64,000 nt of DNA from Bog-473 sp963838835 (GTDB taxonomy: Bacteria > Actinomycetota > Acidimicrobiia > Acidimicrobiales > RAAP-2). Position 1 is the stretch's first letter, and each line of letters opens with the position of its first letter. The notes beneath the pieces were generated by a model. It was given only the letters and a program-made list of their open reading frames with translations. It ran no database searches and was not told the origin of the DNA. The DNA lies in assembly GCA_963838835.1 (NCBI GenBank), contig CAWITA010000017.1:11806-75805 (forward strand), in the 5' to 3' direction. Shown here piece by piece: positions 17,160 through 25,671 of the stretch. The position numbers and the translations under genes were made by a program.

Positions 17160-17899
17160 GCGGCCAGCCCCTCCTGCACGCTGAAGCGCCCCTCCACGAT
17201 CGCCTTGCCCACGATCGCACCGGCCAGCGTGCGGCCCAAAATCTCGAGCCGGGCCAGGGCGACCAGGTCGTCGGTGCCCGACACGCCACCCGACGCCACC
17301 ACCGGCAACGAGGTGCCAGCCACGATCGACCCGAGCCCGCCCAGGTCGGGACCGGCCAGCGTGCCGTCCCGCGCCACCGACGTGGCGACGACGGCAGCGA
17401 GCGGCACTCCCTCCCACGAACCGAGGAGGTCCGTCACGGCGCGGCCGGAGCCAGCGAGCCATCCCTGCGCCTGTGCCTCGGCGACCCCATCGTCTCTGAC
17501 CCGGTAGTCCAGACCGACGGCGATGCGCCCGGGCCAGCGGCGGGCACAGCGCGCCGCCAGCGCCGGCTCCGCGACGGCGGCGGTGCCGAGGACGACTCGG
17601 GTCACGCCGCACTCGAGTAACTCCGCCGCGGCAGCCTCGGTGCGGATGCCTCCCCCGGCCTGGACGTCCACCGAGGCCGTCGTGGCCAGGCGGACGATCT
17701 CGCGCAGCGCGGCCCGCTCGTGGGGCACGCCCGTGCGCGCCGCCTCGAGATCGACGACGTGGATCCAGCGCGCCCCGCCGGCGATGTAGCGCGCCGCCAA
17801 CTCCGAGGGATCGCCGTAGCGCGCTTCGCGATCGAAGTCGCCCTGGGTCAGGCGGACCGCCGTCCCGCCGCGCAGGTCGATGGCCGGGAGCAGCTCCAT
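17141..17899 (-). CDS. hisA: ProFAR isomerase (HisA; PriA-like possible)
   Basis: HisA isomerises ProFAR in histidine synthesis. The catalytic Asp pair shows in LLPAIDLRGGTAVRLTQGD and AVGLDYRVRDDG, and the phosphate loop in VDVQAGGGIRTEAA. It has 252 residues. In many actinobacteria (Streptomyces, Mycobacterium) this enzyme, called PriA, also does the TrpF reaction because trpF is absent. Here a trpF exists, so a strict HisA role is possible. ATG 17899 overlaps the hisH stop (TGATG). Confidence 0.93.
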   Translation of the reverse strand: MELLPAIDLRGGTAVRLTQGDFDREARYGDPSELAARYIAGGARWIHVVDLEAARTGVPHERAALREIVRLATTASVDVQAGGGIRTEAAAAELLECGVTRVVLGTAAVAEPALAARCARRWPGRIAVGLDYRVRDDGVAEAQAQGWLAGSGRAVTDLLGSWEGVPLAAVVATSVARDGTLAGPDLGGLGSIVAGTSLPVVASGGVSGTDDLVALARLEILGRTLAGAIVGKAIVEGRFSVQEGLAACAVSA

Positions 17900-18531
17900 C
17901 ACGCCGGCGCCAACGTCGCCTGGTTGACGAAGTTGGCCAGCAGCGCGAGCCCGGCCGCGCCCGACTTCTCGGGGTGGAACTGTGCGCCCCAGAGCGGACC
18001 CCGGACCGCCAGTGCGGCCACCGGTCCCCCGTAGTCGCAGACCGCCACGGTCTCGTCCCCGATCGGCGGCGCGAAGGAGTGCACGAAGTAGACCCACGGG
18101 TGTGTCCCCAGTCCGCGCAGCGGGGCCGGCACCGCGGCCCCGCGCACCTCCAGCGTGTTCCATTGCATCTGCGGGTGCTTCACGGCGGGAGGGAGCAGCG
18201 CGACCGTGCCGGGGAAGACACCCAGGCCCGGCGCCCCCGGGCTCTCGACCGAACCCTCGTAGAGCAGCTGGAAGCCGACGCAGACGCCGAAGAACGGCAC
18301 TCCGGCCGCGAGCGCGGCGCGCGCGGGCGCCTCGAGCCCGCTCTCGCGCAGCGCACGGGCGCAGGCACCGAACGCGCCGACCCCCGGGAGGACGATGGCG
18401 TCGGCCGCCTCCACCGACGCGGCATCGTCGACCAGGCGCGCCGCCGCACCAACGTGCTGGAGCGCCTTCTCGGCCGAGCGGAGGTTGCCGATGCCGTAGT
18501 CGAGGACGGCGATGCGCGGCCCGCCGGTCAC
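17899..18531 (-). CDS. hisH: imidazole glycerol phosphate synthase glutaminase subunit
   Basis: HisH is the class I glutamine amidotransferase partner of HisF. The nucleophile is in GVPFFGVCVGFQLLYEGS, the catalytic His/Glu in LWGAQFHPEKSG, and the start AVLDYGIGNLRSAEKAL is standard. GTG 18531 overlaps the hisB stop (GTGA). Length 210 is normal. Confidence 0.95.
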   Translation of the reverse strand: MTGGPRIAVLDYGIGNLRSAEKALQHVGAAARLVDDAASVEAADAIVLPGVGAFGACARALRESGLEAPARAALAAGVPFFGVCVGFQLLYEGSVESPGAPGLGVFPGTVALLPPAVKHPQMQWNTLEVRGAAVPAPLRGLGTHPWVYFVHSFAPPIGDETVAVCDYGGPVAALAVRGPLWGAQFHPEKSGAAGLALLANFVNQATLAPA

Positions 18532-19130
18532 AGGCTGCCCTTGGTGGAGGGGATGCCGCCCCCCTCGAGGCGCACCGCATCGCGCAGGCAGCGGGCCACC
18601 CCCTTGAAGCTGGCCTCGAGCATGTGGTGCGTGTTCTTGCCCGCGACGCCCCGGATGTGCAGGGTGAGCCCGGCCGCGGTGGCGAAGGCACGCCAGAACT
18701 CTTCGGCCAGCTGTGGGTTGAAGGACGGCGTGCCCAGGCCCGGGGTGTCCGGCGCGAAGTCGAGCCCATAGGCCAGGTAGGGGCGCCCCGACAGATCGAG
18801 GGCCACCTCGACGAGCGCCTCGTCGAGGGGCAGCGCCATGGAGGCGAAGCGGCGGATGCCCGCCTTGTCGCCCAGGGCCTCGGCCAGGCAGCCGCCGAGG
18901 ACGATGCCCACGTCCTCCACGGTGTGGTGCGCGTCCACGTGAAGGTCGCCCGTGGCCTGCACCCTGAGGTCGAAGGCGGCGTGCCGGCCCAACTGGTCGA
19001 CCATGTGGTCGAAGAACGGCAGCCCGGTCGAAACCTCCGTCGTCCCCGAGCCATCGACCACCAGCGCGGCATCGATGGTGGTCTCCTTCGTGACGCGTTC
19101 CTTCTCGGCGTGGCGGGCGGAGGTGGTCAC
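18528..19130 (-). CDS. hisB: imidazoleglycerol-phosphate dehydratase
   Basis: HisB here is the single-function dehydratase (200 residues), a di-manganese enzyme. Metal-binding motifs are FFDHMVDQLGRHAAFD, DLHVDAHHTVEDVGI and KNTHHMLEASFKGVARCL. No phosphatase domain is fused. GTG 19130 overlaps the hisC stop (GTGA). Confidence 0.95.
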   Translation of the reverse strand: MTTSARHAEKERVTKETTIDAALVVDGSGTTEVSTGLPFFDHMVDQLGRHAAFDLRVQATGDLHVDAHHTVEDVGIVLGGCLAEALGDKAGIRRFASMALPLDEALVEVALDLSGRPYLAYGLDFAPDTPGLGTPSFNPQLAEEFWRAFATAAGLTLHIRGVAGKNTHHMLEASFKGVARCLRDAVRLEGGGIPSTKGSL

Positions 19131-20191
19131 AGGCTCTCCTTCAAGGCGTGGAGGAAGCGGTCGTTCTCCTCGGCGGTCCCGACGGTGACGCGCAGGCAAC
19201 CGCGCAAACCCTCCCAGCTCGCGCAGTTGCGGATGAGCACCGAGTGGGCCAGCAGTGACCGCCACACCTCCTCGGCATCGCGGTCACGGGGCCGGAAGAG
19301 GATGAAGTTGGCATCGGAGGGCCAGCTGTCCACCGGCAGGTCGCCCAGGGCGGCGGCCACCCGGCCCCGTTCTTCGGCGATCCGGGCCACGCGCGCCTCC
19401 ATCTCCGGGACGTGACGCAGCGCGAGCAGGCCGGCCAGTTGCGTCTGAGCGGAGAGGTGGTAGGGCAGCACGACGGCCTCGCAGGCCGCCACGACGATGG
19501 GGTCCGCCACGAGATAGCCGAGGCGCGCCCCCGCCATCGCCCAGGTCTTGGAGAACGTGCGCGTCACCACCAACCCGGGCTGCGCCGGCCCCCGCAGCGA
19601 GAGCGCCGAGGACGGAGAGAACTGACCGTAGGCCTCGTCGACGACGACGAGGCCCGGCGCCGCCGCGCAGACGTCGGCGACGGTCGGGCGCGGTTCGGCT
19701 CGCCCGGTCGGGTTGTTCGGCGAGCAGACGAAGGTGACGTCGGGGCGGTGGGTGGCGAGCAGGTCCACCGCTTGGCGCGGGTCGATCAGGAAGTCGTCGT
19801 CACGTGCGCCCGCGAGCAGCTCGGTGCCGGTGATGCGAGCGATGTGCGCGTGCAGCGCGTAGGTCGGCTCGAAGAGGAGGGCGCGCCGCCCCGGCCCGCC
19901 GAAGGCCAACAGCAGGCACTGCAGGACCTCGTTCGAGCCGTTGGCGCAGAAGACCTCCTCCGAGGAGACCCCGTGCAGGTCGGCGACGGCCTGCCGCAGC
20001 TCGGTGGCCGGGCGGTCCGGGTAACGGTGGAACGAGACGGCCTCCAGTGCGGCGAGGAGCTCCTCGCGCCAGGCGTCCGGCGGCGCGAAGGGTGACTCGT
20101 TCGTGTTCAGGCGTACCTCCGCCTCGACCTGCGGCGAGTGGTAGCCCTCAACCAGCGCGAGGTCGGGGCGCACGGGTGGGACGCTGCTCAC
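19127..20191 (-). CDS. hisC: histidinol-phosphate aminotransferase
   Basis: A 354-residue fold-type I PLP aminotransferase. The PLP lysine is in VTRTFSKTWAMAGARLGYLV; other markers are VRLNTNESPFAPP, FVCSPNNPTGR and VVVDEAYGQF. GTG 20191 overlaps the hisD stop (GTGA) and gives the normal start, although an upstream open frame extends further. The position in the his operon decides between HisC and other aminotransferases. Confidence 0.94.
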   Translation of the reverse strand: MSSVPPVRPDLALVEGYHSPQVEAEVRLNTNESPFAPPDAWREELLAALEAVSFHRYPDRPATELRQAVADLHGVSSEEVFCANGSNEVLQCLLLAFGGPGRRALLFEPTYALHAHIARITGTELLAGARDDDFLIDPRQAVDLLATHRPDVTFVCSPNNPTGRAEPRPTVADVCAAAPGLVVVDEAYGQFSPSSALSLRGPAQPGLVVTRTFSKTWAMAGARLGYLVADPIVVAACEAVVLPYHLSAQTQLAGLLALRHVPEMEARVARIAEERGRVAAALGDLPVDSWPSDANFILFRPRDRDAEEVWRSLLAHSVLIRNCASWEGLRGCLRVTVGTAEENDRFLHALKESL

Positions 20192-21504
20192 CGCGTTCCC
20201 TGCTCGTCCAGCGCGGCCAGTCGCCGCCGCACAGAGTCGGCGTGGGCCGGCAGGCCTTCGGTCTCCGCCAGCGTGACGACGTGGGGGCCGAGGCGGCGCA
20301 GCGCGTCCGGCGTCACCTGCACCGCGTGCAGGTGCTTGCGGAAGTCGTCCGCCCGGAGGGCGGACGCGAAGCGCGCCGTCCGGTTCGTCGGCAGGACGTG
20401 GTTCGGTCCGGCGACGTAGTCGCCCATGCTCGCCGGCGACCAGTCGCCGATGAAGACGGCACCCGCGTTCTGCACGAGTGCGAGCAACGCCGCCCCCTCC
20501 GCCTCGGGCACCATGAGCTGGAGGTGCTCGGGGGCGATCGCGTTGGCGACGGCCAAGGCGTGGGCGGGGCCGTCGACCAGGCAGGTGATGCCCGCCGTGG
20601 CAAGCGTCGACTCCAGGTCGGCCCTCCGGCTCGACGCGGCGACGATGCACTCGACCTGACGCGCGATCTCATCGGCGAGGGATGCATCCCACGTCACCAA
20701 CCAGGCCAGCCCGTCGGGCCCGTGCTCGGCCTGCACCACCAGATCGATCGCTGCGAACGCCGGGGGCGCGTCGGGGCCGGCGACGACCACGATCTCGGAC
20801 GGCCCCGCGAAGGCGGAAGCGACGCCCACGAGGCCCGACACCTGGCGCTTGGCCTCGGCCACGTAGGAGTTACCGGGGCCGGCGATCACGTCCACCGCGG
20901 GCACGCTGCGTGTCCCGTAGGCCATGGCGGCGATCGCCTGGGCCCCACCGATGCGGTAGATCTCGTCCACCCCGGCGATGGAGGCGGCGCAGAGCGTGGC
21001 GGGGTCGATCCTGCCGTCGGTGCCCGGGGGCACACACAGGGCGATGCTCGTGACGCCCGCCACGCGCGCCGGTGCCGCACACATGAGAACCGTCGAGGGA
21101 TAGCGCGCCCGCCCACCCGGCGCGTAGATGCCGGCCCGCTCCACGGGGCGGGTCAGCTGGCGGAGGCGGATGCCACCCTCGACCAGTTCGTCGGGCGGGA
21201 GCCCCTCGTGGCCGTGGTACGCCAGGATGCGGCCGAAGGCCACCTCGAGCGCCCGTCGCAGGGCGGGGTCGGCGGCGGCGGCGGCCTCCTCGATCTCCCG
21301 CGCCGGCACGCGCAGCCCCTCGGACACGTCGACCTGGTCGAGTTCGGCCGTGTAGCGCACGACGGCTCGGTCGCCCTCACGGCGCACGTCGCCCAGAATG
21401 TTCGCCACCACGTCGTGGACCTGTGCCCCCGGCGCGGCCGGCCGCGGCAGCGCCGCCTCGAAGGGCGGCTCGGTGCCGCGGAGATCCAAGATGCGAAGGG
21501 GCAT
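20188..21504 (-). CDS. hisD: histidinol dehydrogenase
   Basis: HisD oxidises L-histidinol to histidine in two NAD-dependent steps. It shows the signature VDVIAGPGNSYVAEAKRQV, the zinc/catalytic region QAEHGPDGLAWLV and PEHLQLMV. It is 438 residues long, as usual. It is the first gene of the minus-strand his run, so the promoter should lie in the 60 bases between it and the divergent small gene at 21564. hisG and hisE are not in the window. Confidence 0.96.
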   Translation of the reverse strand: MPLRILDLRGTEPPFEAALPRPAAPGAQVHDVVANILGDVRREGDRAVVRYTAELDQVDVSEGLRVPAREIEEAAAAADPALRRALEVAFGRILAYHGHEGLPPDELVEGGIRLRQLTRPVERAGIYAPGGRARYPSTVLMCAAPARVAGVTSIALCVPPGTDGRIDPATLCAASIAGVDEIYRIGGAQAIAAMAYGTRSVPAVDVIAGPGNSYVAEAKRQVSGLVGVASAFAGPSEIVVVAGPDAPPAFAAIDLVVQAEHGPDGLAWLVTWDASLADEIARQVECIVAASSRRADLESTLATAGITCLVDGPAHALAVANAIAPEHLQLMVPEAEGAALLALVQNAGAVFIGDWSPASMGDYVAGPNHVLPTNRTARFASALRADDFRKHLHAVQVTPDALRRLGPHVVTLAETEGLPAHADSVRRRLAALDEQGTR

Positions 21505-21563
21505 GAGGTCACAAGGCTACCGGGGGGTTCACGCCCCTCCCCACGATCGGCCATCATCGGGGG

Positions 21564-21758
21564 ATGTCATCCGCCGCCGAGATCTCCTCCCTCTCCTCCA
21601 CGCTGGCCGAACTGCACGAGCGGGTCACCGCCATGGCGGAGAGCGCGTTGGCCAGCGGAGACGAGGACATGGCACACGAACTGGTGTCGGTGGAACGCTC
21701 GCTGGGCGGCGCGTTGCGCCGCCTGCGCCGCTTCGCACAGGGGTCGTCCCCGGGCTGA
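21564..21758 (+). CDS. small helical protein (64 aa), function unknown
   Basis: This short frame starts at ATG 21564 and gives an acidic amphipathic helical protein (SSLSSTLAELHERVTAMAES ... HELVSVERSLGGALRRLRRF). It may form a coiled-coil. It is divergent from hisD with strongly G/C third positions. No family is recognised and it could be a chance frame, but its composition is protein-like. Confidence 0.5.
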   Translation: MSSAAEISSLSSTLAELHERVTAMAESALASGDEDMAHELVSVERSLGGALRRLRRFAQGSSPG

Positions 21759-21786
21759 GTCCGGGCGCGCCCGGCGCCGGCGCCGC

Positions 21787-22185
21787 TCAGACGGCGTAGA
21801 GGACCAGCTCGTGCCCGAGCAGCGCCGCAGCCGTGCGCAGCACGGTCTGACGCTGCGTCACCACGGCGCAGTTCCGGCGCTCGGCCAGCTCGACGACGGC
21901 CACCACGCTCAGGTCCGACGTGTCGCAGCGGGCCGCGATCTCGCCCGAGCGGCGAGCGGCCTCGCTGGTGAAGGGCTCGACCTCGGTGCCGGCCAAGAGT
22001 TCATCGATTCTGTCGCTGCGCGCCTCGCTGCGGTACCCCTCGGCCACGGCGACGGCCGGGATGACCGGCACGATCCCGTTCGACAGCGCGGCGCGGTGCA
22101 AGGCCCACATCATCCGGTCGCCGCGGGCGGCGGCATGGATCGCGCCGAGCCCGTAGGCGAGACCTTCTCGACGGTTGGCGCTCAC
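21787..22185 (-). CDS. PIN-domain protein (VapC-like), active site incomplete
   Basis: The 132-residue protein follows the PIN fold pattern: a first strand YGLGAIHAAARGDR, a helix with AVAVAEGYRS (conserved Glu) and ARCDTSDLSVVAVVELAERR with two Asp. The first catalytic Asp, normally in an LDTGAL-type strand, is replaced by Gly, and the last strand ends VVTQRQ rather than the usual T-S/D-D pattern. VapC toxins are Mg-dependent RNases that need these acids. The GTG start overlaps the antitoxin-like stop. It may be a weakened or re-purposed toxin. Confidence 0.65.
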   Translation of the reverse strand: MSANRREGLAYGLGAIHAAARGDRMMWALHRAALSNGIVPVIPAVAVAEGYRSEARSDRIDELLAGTEVEPFTSEAARRSGEIAARCDTSDLSVVAVVELAERRNCAVVTQRQTVLRTAAALLGHELVLYAV

Positions 22186-22448
22186 CGCCGACGGACACGC
22201 GACGCAACACCGGACACACCCGAGCGCAGACGGGCCAGGAGCGCCTCGCCCGCCGCGAGCTCCTCCGCGCTGAGCGATCCCGTCTCACCCTCCCAGGCGG
22301 CCACGCCGCGCAGGCCCTGGCGGACCCGCAACTGTTTCTCCGCCGCCGAGGAGAGCCAGCCGCTAAAGGACACGCCGTCCTGGCGGGCCGCCTCTTCGAC
22401 CGCGGCCGCCACCTCGTCGTCGAGCGAGACGGAACGCTTGGTCACCAT
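22182..22448 (-). CDS. ribbon-helix-helix antitoxin-like protein
   Basis: Starting at ATG 22448 (MVTKRSVSLDDEVAAAVEEA), the 88-residue protein has a short strand with RSVSL and two helices typical of CopG/RHH DNA-binding antitoxins. An acidic C-terminal tail probably binds the PIN partner. It overlaps the PIN gene by four bases, the usual antitoxin-first order. It likely represses its own promoter upstream. Confidence 0.65.
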   Translation of the reverse strand: MVTKRSVSLDDEVAAAVEEAARQDGVSFSGWLSSAAEKQLRVRQGLRGVAAWEGETGSLSAEELAAGEALLARLRSGVSGVASRVRRR

Positions 22449-22514
22449 GGCTCTCGAGGGTAACACCTCAAGTACTACCACGGGCCCATCCTCGCTCCCG
22501 GGCCCCTGGGGAAC

Positions 22515-22544
22515 ACCAATGCCGGCCCGAAGGCCGGCATTGGT
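22515..22544. terminator. perfect 13-base hairpin with CGAA tetraloop
   Basis: ACCAATGCCGGCC and GGCCGGCATTGGT flank a CGAA loop with no mismatch. It lies between the end of nth and the antitoxin gene, both on the minus strand, where a terminator for nth is expected. No U-tract follows. It could also be a protein-binding palindrome for the toxin-antitoxin promoter. Confidence 0.5.
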
Positions 22545-22696
22545 CGAGTCGGCCAGGAGGCGGATCCCAGCATCGACCCTTTGGAACCAGGTGGCGGGAA
22601 CCGGTTCCGCCCGCCATGGTAGCGCCTGTTCATTTCGATTTCACCAAGGGAAACCCGAATTGCCTAAAAAGGTGCCAAAAGGCCTCTCGGCTGCCC

Positions 22697-23362
22697 TCAC
22701 CGCGCCGAGGGACAGAAATCGGCCAACGGGCACACATCGCAGCGCGGCGTGCGGGCGATGCACGTCTCCCGCCCGTGCAAGATCATGCGAAGGCTGAAGG
22801 CACCCCATTCGGCGGCGGGGATCAGCGCGTTCAGCTCGTGCTCGACCTTCACCGGATCGCGCCGTTGCGCCGGTGGCAGCCCGTCGGTCAGGCCGAGCCG
22901 CGCGCTGACGCGCAGCACATGGGTGTCGACCGGAAGGCCGGGCAGGCCGAAGGCGACGCTGCGCACCACGTTGCCCGTCTTACGCCCGACACCGGGGATG
23001 GTCACGAGCTCGTCGAGTGCCGAGGGAACCTCACCACCGTGGCATTGCACCACGGCGGCCGCCATGCCGATGAGGCTCTTGGTCTTCGACCGGAAGAAGC
23101 CCGTGGAGCGGACGATCTCCTCGACGTCCTCGGGGTTCGCCGCCGCCAGCGCTTCGGCGTCGGGATAGGCGGCGAACAGCACCGGCGTCACCATGTTGAC
23201 GCGCGCGTCGGTGCTCTGGGCCGACAGGATCGTGGCCGCCAGGAGCTGAAATGGGTTCTCGTGGTTCAGCGCGCACAGTTGCTTGGCGGTGCCGGGGTAG
23301 CGCTCGGCCAGGCGCTCGACGGTCAGCCGCGCCCGACCCTTGGGTGTCCTGGGCTTCGCCAC
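22697..23362 (-). CDS. nth: endonuclease III
   Basis: This base-excision repair glycosylase/AP lyase removes oxidised pyrimidines. The helix-hairpin-helix LVTIPGVGRKTGNVV holds the catalytic Lys, PVDTHVLRVSARLGL the catalytic Asp, and the C-terminal [4Fe-4S] cluster motif C-x6-C-x2-C-x5-C is complete (CIARTPRCDVCPLADFC). GTG 23362 gives 221 residues. It is divergent from mshD, with only about 30 bases between the starts. Confidence 0.95.
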   Translation of the reverse strand: MAKPRTPKGRARLTVERLAERYPGTAKQLCALNHENPFQLLAATILSAQSTDARVNMVTPVLFAAYPDAEALAAANPEDVEEIVRSTGFFRSKTKSLIGMAAAVVQCHGGEVPSALDELVTIPGVGRKTGNVVRSVAFGLPGLPVDTHVLRVSARLGLTDGLPPAQRRDPVKVEHELNALIPAAEWGAFSLRMILHGRETCIARTPRCDVCPLADFCPSAR

Positions 23363-23393
23363 CGACTCACGGTACCGGGTTAGGTTGATCGGA

Positions 23394-24345
23394 GTGGACG
23401 ACCTCGTGGACATGGCGGTCGTCGACCTGGCCGAGCTGAGCGGACCGGACCGAGCTGCGCTCTCCCAACTCCTCGCACACGCCGGCGCGGCCGACGGCCA
23501 CCCGCCCCTGCCGGATCCCGAGCTGCTCGCCGTCACCGGTCCGCGCGAGATACGGATCGAAGGACGCCTCGTGCTCGCCCGCTCGGTTGCCGGGCTGGCC
23601 GGATGCGCCTTCCTCTTCCCGGCGCGCGACGGATCGATCGTGCTCCGCCTCGTCGTCGACCCCGCGGTCCAGTCCCGCGGCGGCGAGCCCGCACTGGCCT
23701 CCGCCTTGATCGGGCGCGCCGTGTCCGAAGCACCGTCGCGCGCCGACCCTCCACCTGTGGGCGATGCAGGCGGGGCCGGACGACGACGACATCGCCCGCG
23801 CGCTGGGCTTCGACCCCGAGCGCGATGTGCTCCAAATGCGGATCACCCTCCCTCTGGCCGAGGAGGTCGTCGCGGCGACGCGGCCGCTCGCCACCCGGCC
23901 GTTCCAGCTGGGCCGCGACGAGGACGCCTGGGTCCGGACGAACAACCGCGCCTTCGCGGGCCATCCCGAACAGGGGGCGTGGACCGTCGCACAACTGCGC
24001 GCCCGCATGGCTGCCGATTGGGTCGAGCTCGACGGCTTCTTGGTGGCGGACGACCCTGACGGCGACGGTCTCATCGGATCGTGCTGGACCAAGATCCACC
24101 GCGACCGCACGCCGGTCCTGGGTGAGATCTACGTGATCGCCGTCGATCCCCGGCACCACGGCGAAGGGTGGGGGCGCTCCCTGACGGTGGCGGGTCTGGA
24201 GTCACTGGCCCGACGCGGCGTCACCGTCGGGATGCTCTACACCGACGCCACCAACGTGGCCGCTGTCGCCTTGTACCGCTCGCTCGGTTTCGCCGTCGAC
24301 CACGTCGACCGCTCGTATCGACGCGATCCCGTCGGCAACGCCTGA
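23394..24345 (+). pseudogene. mshD: mycothiol synthase (tandem GNAT), interrupted by a frameshift
   Basis: The first frame (from GTG 23394 or ATG 23412) encodes the N-terminal GNAT-like domain (LIGRAVSEA). A frame shifted by one base takes over near 23735 with TLHLWAMQAGPDDDDIAR, then DVLQMRITLPL, VRTNNRAFAGHPEQGAWTV, IYVIAVDPRHHGEGWGRSL and LYTDATNVAAVALYRSLGF. This is the MshD C-terminal acetyltransferase with its acetyl-CoA loop. MshD acetylates Cys-GlcN-Ins to make mycothiol, the actinobacterial thiol. The switch sits in a CGCGCGCC stretch, so an indel error is likely. Confidence 0.8.
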
Positions 24346-24354
24346 GCCCGCAGC

Positions 24355-24401
24355 GGACGGCGCCGGACGGCGCCGAACGGCGCGGCGCGGCGCGGCGCCT
24401 C
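24355..24401. repeat. short GC-only tandem repeats between convergent genes
   Basis: GGACGGCGCC-type units repeat about twice, then GGCGC units repeat several times, in the space between the convergent ends of mshD and the VIT1 gene. The stretch can fold into GC hairpins and may act as a bidirectional terminator. Confidence 0.4.
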
Positions 24402-25125
24402 AGTGCACGCCGGTCCCGATCGCCCGTCCGACCGCGAAGGTGACTCCGGCGGCGATCGCGGTCACGGCCAGTTGGCGCACGGCGGAGAGGAGGGCCGGCC
24501 GCTCGGTGAACCGGGCCAGCACGACCCCCGCGACGAGCGCAGCCACCGCACTCAGGACGACGGAGAGCACGATCGCCGCCGTCCCGGAGGTGAACAGCCA
24601 CGGAGCCAGCGGGATGAAGGCGCCCGTGGCGAAGGTGACGAAGGAGGCGGCGGCGGCCTGCCAGGGCGAGCCGAGACTGTGCACGGTGATCCCCAGCTCC
24701 TCGCGGGCGTGCGTCTCGAGCGCGAGCTCGGGGTCCTGCATCACCTCGTTGACCATGTCGGTGGCGACGGCGGGGTCGATCCCCCGCCGCACGTACATGT
24801 CCGTCAGCTCCGCCGCCTCGCCCTCCGGGCTGCGGCGCAGGGACCGGCGCTCCACCTCGAGCTCGCGCTCCATCAGCTCGCGCTGGGCGGTCATGGACAG
24901 GTATTCGCCGGCCGCCATGGAGAAGGATCCCGCGATCAGCCCGGCCACCCCGGCCAGCCGCACGATGGACGCCCCCGGGTTGGCGCCCGCCATGCCCAGG
25001 ACCAGGGAGACGTTGGTGATCAGGCCGTCACTGATCCCGAACACGGCCGCCCGGGCGCCGCCGCCCCGGACATCTCGATGGGTGTGGTGCGGCGGGGAAT
25101 CGTGCTCGTGCGCGTAGCTCACCAC
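24400..25125 (-). CDS. VIT1/CCC1-family metal transporter
   Basis: The 241-residue membrane protein has the family's first helix motif VFGISDGLITNVSLVLG and a second, GLIAGSFSMAAGEYLSM. A cytoplasmic Glu-rich segment (ERELEVERRSLRRSPEGEAA) and three C-terminal helices follow. Relatives move Fe(II) or Mn(II) across membranes; the acidic loop is thought to collect metal. A His-rich N-terminus (HEHDSPPHHTH) could also bind metal. The gene stands alone, convergent with mshD. Confidence 0.85.
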   Translation of the reverse strand: MVSYAHEHDSPPHHTHRDVRGGGARAAVFGISDGLITNVSLVLGMAGANPGASIVRLAGVAGLIAGSFSMAAGEYLSMTAQRELMERELEVERRSLRRSPEGEAAELTDMYVRRGIDPAVATDMVNEVMQDPELALETHAREELGITVHSLGSPWQAAAASFVTFATGAFIPLAPWLFTSGTAAIVLSVVLSAVAALVAGVVLARFTERPALLSAVRQLAVTAIAAGVTFAVGRAIGTGVH

Positions 25126-25201
25126 GGCCAGCGTAGTGAGGGTGCCCCCGGCGGGTAGCGTCCCTCAGCGAAAGCGGACCCTGACCAGCGAGGAGCACAT
25201 C

Positions 25202-25657
25202 ATGAACACCATCGTCGACGGCGTCGACGCCTTCCACGAGCTCGTCGGCAAGGATCTCGGCCACTCCGAGTGGCAGCCGATCACCCAGGACCAGGTGAAC
25301 CTGTTTGCGGACGCGACCGGTGACCACCAGTGGATCCACGTCGACCCCGAGCGCGCCAAGGAGGGGCCCTTCGGGGTGGCCATCGCACACGGGTACCTGA
25401 CCCTGTCTCTGGCCCCGGTCCTGCTGAACAAGATCATCCGCGTCGACAACCTGAAGTTCGGTGTGAACTACGGCTGCAACAAGGTCCGGTTTCCGGCGCC
25501 GGTCCCGGTCGGCTCCGACCTGCGGATGGGTGTCACGGTGGCCGGGGTCGAGGACGTCGACGGCGGCGTCCAGGTGGTCTACGACCTCGTCATGGAGGTC
25601 AAGGACACGGCCAAGCCGGCCTGCGTGGCCCAAGTGGTCTACCGGTACTACCGCTGA
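25202..25657 (+). CDS. MaoC-like (R)-hydratase/dehydratase
   Basis: The 151-residue hot-dog-fold protein begins at ATG 25202 behind a GAGGAG ribosome binding site. The hydratase signature is clear: ADATGDHQWIHVDPERA with catalytic Asp and His, and IAHGYLTLSLAPVLL. Related proteins hydrate 2-enoyl-CoA or act as nodulation NodN-type dehydratases. It has no obvious partner; the menG-menF pair downstream is probably unrelated. Confidence 0.85.
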   Translation: MNTIVDGVDAFHELVGKDLGHSEWQPITQDQVNLFADATGDHQWIHVDPERAKEGPFGVAIAHGYLTLSLAPVLLNKIIRVDNLKFGVNYGCNKVRFPAPVPVGSDLRMGVTVAGVEDVDGGVQVVYDLVMEVKDTAKPACVAQVVYRYYR

Positions 25658-25671
25658 CACGGCGCGCCACC

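Noticed and set aside
20047..22797. A 916-codon open frame on the plus strand across hisD and the toxin-antitoxin pair
   Set aside because: It is a shadow of well-defined minus-strand genes and shows no domain; its residues are Arg/Gly/His-rich as typical for GC-rich antisense frames.
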